Assembly (NCBI GenBank): GCA_964017155.1
Contig: OZ024857.1
Span: 7,552,190-7,616,189, forward strand
Source of the DNA: Oasisia sp. SBJ-2009
Taxonomy: Eukaryota; Annelida; Polychaeta; Sabellida; Siboglinidae
DNA: 64,000 bases
Direction: 5' to 3'
Shown: positions 10,601 to 22,600 of the stretch, in pieces
How positions within the stretch are numbered: position 1 is the stretch's first letter
How the letters are laid out: each line of letters opens with the position of its first letter
Notes under the pieces: generated by a model
Told to the model about the DNA's origin: nothing
Databases searched by the model: none
The model's input: only the letters and a program-made list of their open reading frames with translations
Position numbers and translations under genes: made by a program

Positions 10601-13600
10601 TGAGGACATTGGTGGGTGTCAGTGAGGACTGAGGACACTGGTGGGTGTCAGTGTAGGACTGAGGACACTGGTGGGTGTCAGTGTAGGAATTGTCTTCACA
10701 TATTAATTGCAGCGTAGATGAATGTTTCCCAGATAAGTCGAAATGGCGTTTGGTAGAGGGATGTAAAATGTTTTGAAAAATAAAAAGCTGTGCTGTATGA
10801 GAACGTAGTTACTCTTGCTATGTAGGATGGAGAGGAGGTCACCCTCCAGAGGGCTCAGATCACACTGGACGACTGCCTCGCCTGCAGTGGCTGTGTCACG
10901 TCAGCAGAGAGTGTCCTCATCACCCAGCAGAGTCAACAGGAGCTGTACAGAGTGCTGCAGGAGAACACAGACTGGCGCCAGGTGAGTGGGTGGGTGACAG
11001 ACAGAGGTGAGTGAGAGGGTGACAGAGACAGAGGTGAGTGGGTGGGTGACAGACAGAGGTGAGTGAGAGGGTGACAGAGACAGAGGTGAGTGGGTGGATG
11101 ACAGACAGAGGTGAGTGAGAGGGTGACAGAGACAGAGGTGAGTGGGTGGGTGACAGACAGAGGTGAGTGAGAGGGTGACAGACAGAGGGTGAGTGAGAGG
11201 GTGACAGAGACAGAGGTGAGTGGGTGGGTGACAGACAGAGGTGAGTGAGAGGGTGACAGAGACAGAGGTGAGTGGGTGGGTGACAGACAGAGGTGAGTGA
11301 GAGGGTGACAGAGACAGAGGTGAGTGGGTGGGTGACAGACAGAGGTGAGTGAGAGGGTGACAGAGACAGAGGTGAGTGGGTGGGTGACAGACAGAGGTGA
11401 GTGAGAGGGTGACAGAGACAGAGGTGAGTGGGTGGGTGACAGACAGAGGTGAGTGAGAGGGTGACAGAGACAGAGGTGAGTGGGTGGGTGACAGACAGAG
11501 GTGAGTGAGAGGGTGACAGAGACAGAGGTGAGTGGGTGGGTGACAGACAGAGGTGAGTGAGAGGGTGACAGAGACAGAGGTGAGTGGGTGGGTGACAGAC
11601 AGAGGGTGAGTGAGAGGGTGACAGAGACAGAGGTGAGTGAGAGGGTGACAGAGACAGAGGTGAGTGAGAGGGTGACAGAGACAGAGACTGAGGCACTCAT
11701 TGTCATAGTCACAGCACTGTATAGACTGTATAGTGTTCTTTTGGAGACATTGCAGTGTATTTGTAAATAGATGGAGAGTCAGTGGAACTGCAAAGCACAG
11801 TTCAGTTTCGGATTTTTATTCGACTTGTATCCGATATTTTATGTTTTAGAAATATAAAAAGTATGCACATGCACACATATAATCATGCACATATGAGCAT
11901 GCACATAATTGTGTATACACACACACACCCACACACACACAGAAAATGATAATAATAAAAAATATTTCAAACCTATTTATGAGATTGCTATCGAAACTAT
12001 AAATATTACCCATGTGGTTTATTCAACATTTGTACTGAAAAGGGCACTTTCAAAATCAATTGTCTTGTTCAACATGTATAACAACCAGTATATAAACAGT
12101 TTCTCTGGCTAAGAGATTCTAACCCCCCATGGTAGCAACAATTTTTCTGTTATTTAAGCAGTGGATACATACATGGATGAGATAAGTTCTTGTATGTGAC
12201 AAATTAGTCCAGTTAGTACTAGAATGTCAAGTCTGAATCTACATCAACATCAACGATGAGTCTGCTGCAATTATTTAGTCTCACCTACAAAGCACCACTG
12301 TAAGTGTATTATGGTCGACCTGCTGTTGTTTATTGTATCTGGAAACGTGATAGATATGAATATTTGGTGATGTATAAACAAATTATTGATACACAAGCCT
12401 AAAATGTGAAATTTTCAAGTTGTTGGTGGTGTTGTAGACAGGTGACACAGACAAGGTGAAGTTGTTGGTGGTGTTGTAGACAGGTGACACAGACAAGGTG
12501 AAGTTGTTGGTGGTGTTGTAGACAGATGACACAGACAAGGTGAAGTTGTTGGTGGTGTTGTAGACAGATGACACAGACAAGGTGAAGTTGTTGGTGGTGT
12601 TGTAGACAGATGACACAGACAAGGTGAAGTTGTTGGTGGTGTTGTAGACAGATGACACAGACAAGGTGAAGTTGTTGGTGGTGTTGTAGACAGATGACAC
12701 AGACAAGGTGAAGTTGTTGGTGGTGTTGTAGACAGATGACACAGACAAGGTGAAGTTGTTGGTGGTGTTGTAGACAGATGACACAGACAAGGTGAAGTTG
12801 TTGGTGGTGTTGTAGACAGATGACACAGACAAGGTGAAGTTGTTGGTGGTGTTGTAGACAGGTGACACAGACAAGGTGAAGTTGTTGGTGGTGTTGTAGA
12901 CAGGTGACACAGACAAGGTGAAGTTGTTGGTGGTGTTGTAGACAGGTGACACAGACAAGGTGAAGTTGTTGGTGGTGTTGTAGACAGATGACACAGACAA
13001 GGTGAAGTTGTTGGTGGTGTTGTAGACAGATGACACAGACAAGGTGAAGTTGTTGGTGGTGTTGTAGACAGATGACACAGACAAGGTGAAGTTGTTGGTG
13101 GTGTTGTAGACATATGACACAGACAAGGTGAAGTTGTTGGTGGTGTTGTAGACAGATGACACAGACAAGGTGAAGTTGTTGGTGGTGTTGTAGACAGATG
13201 ACACAGACAAGGTGAAGTTGTTGGTGGTGTTGTAGACAGGTGACGCAGACAAGGTGAAATTGGTGGTGGTGTCCATATCACCCCAATCAAGGGCATCTTT
13301 AGCTGCTGAGTTCAAACTCTCGGCCCAACAGGCAGCCGGAAAGTTGACTGCATTCTTTAAACATATAGGTATGTACACTGTCTCATATTTAACAGATATG
13401 TATGTACACTTTCTTGTATTAAACAGATAGGTATGTACACTTTCTTGTATTAAACAGATAGGTATGTACACTGTCTCGTATTTAACAGATAGGTATGTAC
13501 ACTGTCTCGTATTTAACAGATAGGTATGTACACTGTCTCGTATTAAACAGATAGGTATGTACACTGTCTCGTATTTAACAGATAGGTATGTACACTTTCT

Positions 13601-16600
13601 TGTATTAAACAGATAGGTATGTACACTGTCTCGTATTTAACAGATAGGTATGTACATTGTCTCGTATTTAACAGATAGGTATGTACACTGTCTCGTATTT
13701 AACAGATAGGTATGTACACTTTCTTGTATTAAACACATAGGTATGTACACTGTCCCGTATTTAACAGATAGGTATGTACACTGTCTCGTATTTAACAGAT
13801 AGGTATGTACACTGTCTCGTATTTAACAGATAGGTATGTACACTTTCTCGTATTAAACAGATAGGTATGTACACTTTCTTGTATTAAAGAGATAGGTATG
13901 TACACTGTCTCGTATTTAACAGATAGGTATGTACACTTTCTCGTATTTAACAGATAGGTATGTACACTTTCTTGTATTAAACAGATAGGTATGTACACTG
14001 TCCCGTATTTAACAGATAGGTATGTACACTGTCTCATATTTAACAGATAGGTATGTACACTGTCTCGTATTTAACAGATAGGTATGTACACTTTCTTGTA
14101 TTAAACAGATAGGTATGTACACTGTCTCGTATTAAACAGATAGGTATGTAGAACTATGTACACTGTCTCGTATTAAACAGATAGGTATGTAGAACTATGT
14201 ACACTGTCTCGTATTAAACAGATAGGTATGTACACTGTCTCGTATTAAACAGATAGGTATGTACACTGTCTCATATTAAACAGATAGGTATGTAGAACTA
14301 TGTACACTGTCTCGTATTAAACATATAGGTATGTACACTGTCTCGTATTAAACAGATAGGTATGTAGAACTATGTACACTGTCTCGTATTAAACAGATAG
14401 GTATGTACACTGTTTCGTATTAAACAGATAGGTATGTACACTGTGTCATATTAAACAGATAGGTATGTACACTGTCCCGTATTTAACAGATAGGTATGTA
14501 CACTGTCTCATATTTAACAGATAGGTATGTACACTGTCTCGTATTTAACAGATAGGTATGTACACTTTCTTGTATTAAACAGATAGGTATGTACACTGTC
14601 TCGTATTAAACAGATAGGTATGTACACTGTCTCGTATTAAACAGATAGGTATGTAGAACTATGTACACTGTCTCGTATTAAACAGATAGGTATGTACACT
14701 GTCTCGTATTAAACAGATAGGTATGTAGAACTATGTACACTGTCTCGTATTAAACAGATAGGTATGTACACTGTCTCGTATTAAACAGATAGGTATGTAC
14801 ACTGTCTCGTATTAAACAGATAGGTATGTACACTGTCTCGTATTAAACAGATAGGTATGTACACTGTCTCGTATTAAACAGATAGGTATGTACACTGTCT
14901 CATATTAAACAGATAGGTATGTACACTGTCTCATATTAAACAGATAGGTATGTAGAACTATGTACACTGTCTCGTATTAAACAGATAGGTATGTACACTG
15001 TCTCGTATTAAACAGATAGGTATGTACACTGTCTCGTATTAAACAGATAGGTATGTACACTGTCTCGTATTAAACAGATAGGTATGTACACTGTCTCATA
15101 TTAAACAGATAGGTATGTACACTGTCTCATATTAAACAGATAGGTATGTAGAACTATGTACACTGTCTCGTATTAAACAGATAGGTATGTACACTGTCTC
15201 GTATTTAACAGATAGGTATGTACAATGTCTCATATTAAGTGCAGTTATTTTACTCTTCGAGTGTGGCTGTGTAACCTAAGTTATATAACTGCAGTCTGGT
15301 GCCTTGACAATTCAATTACGTATGCAGTGTTTCCAGTAGCCCTGTGTTCTTGTCAGACAGGTTAATGTTCCTGTTTGTAACACCTCGTCTGGTTGGCCGT
15401 TCCTTTCACTAGGCGTGGACTACGTGTTTGACACTACATTCAGTCGACACATGAGCTTGATTGAGAGCGCCCATGAGTTTGTTAGAAGATACCGGAACCG
15501 AAACATTGATAAAACGGCACTGCCAATGTTGGCATCTGCATGCCCTGGTGAGTGTGACGAGAAACACAATGGTCAAGTCGACTCGCTGACCGAAGCAACT
15601 TCATCACAGTGACCGTGACCAACATTGTAGAATGCATTATACCTGAGTTTGGGACTGTTTCATTAATTTTTTTCAATCTAGTTTTCTACATAGACAGGTT
15701 GGGTGTACTGTGTTGACAGGTTGGATGTATTGTTGATGGGTTGGGTATACTGTTGACAGGTTGGGTGTGCTGTGTTGACAGGTTGGGTGTGCTGTGTTGA
15801 CAGGTTGGGTGTGCTGTGTTGATAGGTTGGGTGTGCTATGTTGACAGGTTGGGTGTGCTATGTTGACAGGTTGGGCATGCTATGTTGACAGGTTGGGTGT
15901 GCTATGTTGACAGGTTGGGTGTGCTATGTTGATAAGTTGGATGTGCTGTGTTGACAGGTTGGGTGTGCTGTGTTGACAGGTTGGGTGTGCTGTGTTGACA
16001 GGTTGGGTGTGCTATGTTGACAGGTTGGGTGTGCTGTGTTGACAAGTTGGGTGTGCTATGTTGACAGGTTTGGTGTGCTGTGTTGACAAGTTGGGTGTGC
16101 TGTGTTGACAAGTTGGGTATGCTGTGTTGATAGGTTGGGTGTGCTGTGTTGACAGGTTGGGTGTGCTATGTTGACAGGTTGGGTGTGCTATGTTGATAGG
16201 TTGGGTGTGCTGTGTTGACAGGTTGGGCATGCTATGTTGACAGGTTGGGTGTGCTGTGCTGACAGGTTGGGTGTGCTATGTTGACAGGTTGGGTGTGCTG
16301 TGTTGACAGGTTGGGTGTGCTATGTTGACATGTTGGGCATGCTATGTTGACAGGTTGGGTGTGCTGTGTTGACATGTTGGGCATGCTATGTTGACAGGTT
16401 GGGTGTGATATGTTGACAGGTTGGGTGTGCTGTGTTGACAGGTTGGGTGTGCTATGTTGACAGGTTGGGTGTGCTATGTTGACAGGTTGGGTGTGCTATA
16501 TTGACAGGATGGGTGTGCTATGTTGACAGGTTGGGTGTGCTATGTTGACAGGTTGGGTGTGCTATGTTGACAGGTTGGGTGTGCTATGTTGACAGGTTGG

Positions 16601-19600
16601 GTGTGCTATGTTGACAGGTTGGGTGTGCTGTGTTGACAGGTTGGGTGTGCTGTGTTGACAGGTTGGGTGTGCTATGTTGACATGTTGGGCATGCTATGTT
16701 GACAGGTTGGGTGTGCTGTGTTGACATGTTGGGCGTGCTATGTTGACAGGTTGGGTGTGATATGTTGACAGGTTGGGTGTGCTGTGTTGACAGGTTGGGT
16801 GTGCTATGTTGACAGGTTGGGTGTGCTATGTTGACAGGTTGGGTGTGCTGTGTTGACATGTTGGGCGTGCTATGTTGACAGGTTGGGTGTGATATGTTGA
16901 CAGGTTGGGTGTGCTGTGTTGACAGGTTGGGTGTGCTATGTTGACAGGTTGGGTGTGCTATGCAGAGAAGACCCATGGGTCCTACATCCTGCCCCATATC
17001 AGCTCCACTAAGTCGCCCCAGCAGGTGATGGGGTCATTGGTGAAGCACCACCTTGCCTCAGTGCTAGGTCGTTCCCCCAGCCAGGTGTATCATGTCACTG
17101 TGATGCCGTGCTACGACAAGAAGCTCGAGGCGTCAAGACATGACTTCTACTCTGACGTCTATATGACGCGTGACGTGGACTGTGTGATCACATCGCGTGA
17201 GTAAACTCACCTGTGGGTGACTGTGTGATCACATCGCGTGAGTAAACTCACCTGTGGGTGAATGTGTGATCACATCGCGTGAGTAAACTCACCTGTGGGT
17301 GACTGTGTGATCACGTCCCGTGAGTAAACTCACCTGTGGGTGATTGTGTGATCACATCGCGTGAGTAAATTCACCTGTGATTAACGTCAAAAACAAAGTT
17401 AATATTTTGAAAGGCAAATGTAAACAAATTATTCAACAGTTTCAGAAATGTTATATCCATTATTTACATTTGACAACTTCTCATTGCTGTGCGTTGTCCT
17501 TGGCAGGTAAGTGAAAATGTATTAATGATGTTGGAATACCTTATGAATGCAAAATCATCAAATGATACGATGAACAAAAGACTTGTTTGTACATTTAAAA
17601 TGTCGCTCAATTGGTATTAATCATATCTGTATTACAATTCTTCAGTTTATGCTTTGTTTTATTTATATGACATTTTCTCAAATCATAAGATAGAAGATTG
17701 CTTTTCAGAATATTTTAAAGTAACACTGGACAATTAATTTTCTTCACCGTTGCTCAGAACATTGTGGTGCAGCTGCAAGGCTTGAACTAATCTCACAGAC
17801 CTGTCATAAACCACACGTCGACATACGCCACACGACACACGCCACACAACACACGCCACACGCCACACGCCACACGCTGCACGACACACACCACACGATA
17901 CACGCCACATGACGCACGCCACACGACGCACACCACACACCACACACCACACACCACACACCACACACCACACACCACACACCACACACCACACACCACA
18001 CACAGGTGTCACTAAGTGTCAGTCGGTGGTCACCCGAGTAGTGCAGCCACCTCACAGGGCGTGACACTAGAATAAGTTCTGCAAAAGTAAATTATAGGAA
18101 ATCAAACTCACTAATGGGGTCACCTCATTATTAATGTCACTGCAGCTTCCACTGCAGACACATTATATCATCTGCAAAGTTGTTGACATATGGATGAGTA
18201 AAAGATGTTGTTTTGTGCCCAGGTGAAGTTGCAGACATGCTGGCCAAAGAAGACAAGTCCTTGGCGGAGATCACTGAGCATCCTCTGGACTCTTTGTGAG
18301 TGACACAGAGCATACTGACTAGAGCAGATTAGCTCTCAGGCACATAAGCATCATCAACATCGCACCAACCATGGCACCCGTGTTGACAATGTGTAGATGA
18401 GGATGTGACATCACAGACCTCTGTCACAGGAGTGGGTGTGGTCAGCGTGTCCCATCAGACCATATCATTTGTTGTGTAGATGAGGATGTGACATCACAGA
18501 CCTCTGTCACAGGAGTGGGTGTGATCAGCGTGTCCCATCAGACCATATAATTTGTTGTGTAGATGAGGATGTGACATCACAGACCTCTGTCACAGGAGTG
18601 GGTGTGGTCAGCGTGTCCCATCAGACCATATAATTTGTTGTGTAGATGAGGATGTGACATCAAAGACCTCTGTCACAGGAGTGGGTGTGGTCACTGCTGC
18701 TTTTTTGTACCAAAATCTCAAAATCTATTGGGACAACTTCATTTTGGGATGCAGCAGAACTAATGGCTAACTTAGATGTGTATCCATGTGTTGCAGTGCA
18801 AAGGTCTTGAATGTAGATGATAGTGGTACGGAGGCAGACGAGGTGGATGGACATCCAGGGGGAGGATCAGGAGGTTATCTGGAGTACATCCTCCGACACT
18901 CAGCCTCAGCCTTGCTAGGGGTCACGGTTGATGACCTCAAGTACAAAACCCTCAGGTTTGTTCATCAACAGTCATTCTCTAAGTCTGGATACTTTCCATA
19001 TATAATTATATTGTCCATATTTGACCAACAAATGTGCAGATACCAGGTTTAAAATAGTGGTACTGTTAGTTAGATGATACTGGGTGATGCATGTGTTGAA
19101 ACTATACTAGTAGCATAGACTGTTGACAGTGGAGTGTTAGATATCATATCAACTATAAATATATATATATAAAAGTTGAAAATTGTTGCTTTAATTGACA
19201 TATAGAGGTATATTTTGTACTGGTTTCTTGTTGTCATAGTTACTATACACCACATGGTGGCCAGAATGTAGTTTAATGTTGTGGTTTAATACTCCTGCAG
19301 AAGTGTGGTGTCACTTTAATTGTCAACCCAATAAGCATGTGTTTTTGGATGTAAAAACATCCATTTACGTTTGTTCCCTGCCATGATCCACAGAGTCGTG
19401 TTCATTCCAAATCCACAAGAACCATAATAGAAATGTTCAAACAAATATATGCTGACTTGATCTTCGTTCCTTTTTGTATTCATTTAGTTAACATAAATAT
19501 TTCATGTAACTCTAAGCCTACGTTTAATTACAACGTTTTGTTAATCAATTATAACCCTGACAACATATGCAGTTTCTAATTTGGGCTCCAGGTGTACTAC

Positions 19601-22600
19601 CCATATAAGGCATGGTCATGAATTGTCAGTTTAGTTCGTCAGACTTTGGTTCTACTTGCAAAGTTCAATGAGTTTAAAGTCAACGTCCATTGCATCGTCA
19701 CTGCGCATGCATGAATATTCATTATAATCAGGCTGCATAATTGATCAGCCACATGGCAGCAAGCCGAGTGACTCATATAAACACAGTTATTTAAAGTAAA
19801 GGTAAGTTCTTATATAGCGCAGTATCCAATCTTTAGGATTGCTCAAAGTGCTTGTATCGGCTTGTTGCCCAGGTAACACCCAAGGTACACACAGATTTGC
19901 AAAAGAGTAGCACAGAAAATACTTTATCATATTTTGATACATCTTGAATGTACTTAAGCTTTTAAAGAATCCGTTTAAAATTTTGAACAAGGGTAACCTC
20001 AAATCTGCAGGAAACAGACTTCAGAGCATCAGTGCTTCATGTAGACTGACCAGATGTTGTCACTACTTAATTGTTTGTGTTTATCACAGAAATGTTGTCA
20101 CTACTTAATTGCTTGTGTTTATCACAGAAATGTTGTCACCACTTAATTGTTTATGTTTATCACAGAAATGTTGTCACTACTTAATTGTTTGTGTTTATCA
20201 CAGAAATGTTGTCACTACTTAATTGTTTGTGTTTATCACAGAAATGTTGTCACCACTTAATTGTTGGTGTTTATCACAGAAATTTTGTCATACTTAATTG
20301 TTGGTGTTTATCACAGAAATGTTGTCACTACTTAATTGTTTGTTTCTCACAGAAATGTTGTCACTATGTAATTGTTTATGTTTATCACAGAAATGTTGAC
20401 ACTATGTAATTGTTTATGTTTATCACAGAAATGTTGTCACTATGTAATTGTTTGTGTTTATCACATAAATGTTGTCACTATGTAATTGTTTGTGTTTATC
20501 ACAGAAATATTGTCACTACTTAATTGTTTGTTCATCACAGAAATGAGGACTTGAAGGAAGTGACAGTTGAAGTCAATGGCAAAGTTGAGCTGAAGTTCGC
20601 CATAGCGTATGGCTTTAGGAACATACAGAACATTGTGCAGAAGATGAAACGAGGGAAGCTGATGTACCAGTTCGTGGAGCTGATGGCTTGTCCAGCAGGT
20701 TAGTGGACGGTCCACGGGAATGTCTTCAATGTCAGTTTTTAACAGAGGTTATGTGTACCTTTTGTAAGCTTGTGTTAGCCAACATGAAGCCATATTTACT
20801 GCCCAGATATGTTTTAACGATGTTTTTTTCCTTCAAAATCACTGCACAGTGAGGCAAAGTATATAAGTGAATAACTCGGATAATTCCAGGGGATTCACAA
20901 CATGGTACGTGATTCACATACCCTAATACATATGCAAACATGTTTGCTGATCACTAGCCGGCTACTGAATCTGTATGTTGGTCACTAGCCAGGTAGCCAG
21001 TTACTGAATCTGTATGTTGTCACTAGCCAGGTAGCCCGTTACTGAATCTGTATGTTGGTCACTAGCCAGGTAGCCAGTTACTGAATCTGTATGTTGGTCA
21101 CTAGCCAGGTAGCCAGTTACTGAATCTGTACGTTGGTCACTAGCCAGGTAGCCAGTTACTGAATCTGTATGTTGGTCACTAGCCAGGTAGCCAGTTACTG
21201 AATCTGTATGTTGGTCACTAGCCAGGTAGCCAGTTACTGAATCTGTATGTTGGTCACTAGCCAGGTAGCCAGTTACTGAATCTGTATGTTATCACTAGCC
21301 AGGTAGCCAGTTACTGAATCTGTATGTTGGTCACTAGCCAGGTAGCCAGCTACTGAATCTGTATGTTGGTCACTAGCCAGGTAGCCAGCTACTGAATCTG
21401 TATGTTGGTCACTAGCCAGGTAGCCAGTTACTGAATCTGTATGTTGGTCACTAGCCAGGTAGCCAGTTACTGAATCTGTATGTTGGTCACTAGCCAGGTA
21501 GCCAGTTACTGAATCTGTATGTTGGTCACTAGCCAGGTAGCCAGTTACTGAATCTGTATGTTGGTCACTAGCCAGGTAGCCAGTTACTGAATCTGTATGT
21601 TGGTCACTAGCCAGGTAGCCAGCTACTGAATCTGTATGTTATCACTAGCCAGGTAGCCAGTTACTGAATCTGTATGTTGGTCACTAGCCAGGTAGCCAGT
21701 TACTGAATCTGTATGTTGGTCACTAGCCAGGTAGCCAGTTACTGAATCTGTATGTTGGTCACTAGCCAGGTAGCCAGTTACTGAATCTGTATGTTGGTCA
21801 CTAGCCAGGTAGCCAGTTACTGAATCTGTATGTTATCACTAGCCAGGTAGCCAGTTACTGAATCTGTATGTTGTCACTAGCCAGGTAGCCAGTTACTGAA
21901 TCTGTATGTTGGTCACTAGCCAGGTAGCCAGTTACTGAATCTGTATGTTGTCACTAGCCAGGTAGCCAGTTACTGAATCTGTATGTTGGTCACTAGCCAG
22001 GTAGCCAGTTACTGAATCTGTATGTTATCACTAGCCAGGTAGCCAGTTACTGAATCTGTATGTTGTCACTAGCCAGGTAGCCAGCTACTGAATCTGAGTG
22101 GTGTGGCTGAATTTGGCCTCAACACAGAAAACTAAATGTGGCGCCTGTAGAAATCAACACAAACTGTCCATGACATGTGGTTGGCAGGAATGTGCCTTGT
22201 ACCATCTACACCAGTGGTTAGGGATGCTCAAGTCGTCAGTATCAGGAGGGACCTAGGTTTTCTCGGAATTTGTCAAATTGAGTAATTCTTTTGGCTCAAA
22301 AATGTAAGAAAATAATTATAAACGTGATTTTATAGGATAGGTTTAGTGTCTCTGTAGCTTGTGGTCTCATTACCTGTACTTGACCGTGGGGCTGTGGTCA
22401 TTACTTGACCGTGGGGCTGTGGTCATTACTTGACTGTGCGGCTGTGGTCATTACTTGACCGTGGGGCTGTGGTCATTACTTGACTGTGCGGCTGTGGTCA
22501 TTACTTGACTGTGGGGCTGTGGTCATTACTTGACAGTGGGGCTGTGGTCATTACTTGACCGTGGGGCTGTGGTCATTACTTGACAGTGGGGCTGTGGTCA

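Noticed and set aside
10690..10825. Intron-2 minisatellite as another exon-border array
   Set aside because: Its unit (TGTAGGACTGAGG) faintly resembles the exon-3 acceptor TGTAGGATGGAGA, but the array ends ~140 bases before the exon, so the link is not supported.
10920..11712. Open frames of ~258 codons (Leu-Ser-His-Pro repeats) on the minus strand
   Set aside because: Antisense of the 52-bp donor array plus antisense of CIAO3 exon 3; no start context or homology.
12383..13564. Open frames of 393 and 293 codons on the minus strand
   Set aside because: They are translations of the 42-bp and 31-bp arrays; the real coding here is CIAO3 exon 4 on the plus strand.
13369..16962. Regularly spaced direct repeats that could suggest a CRISPR array
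   Set aside because: Units are contiguous with no unique spacers, and they copy a eukaryotic splice junction.
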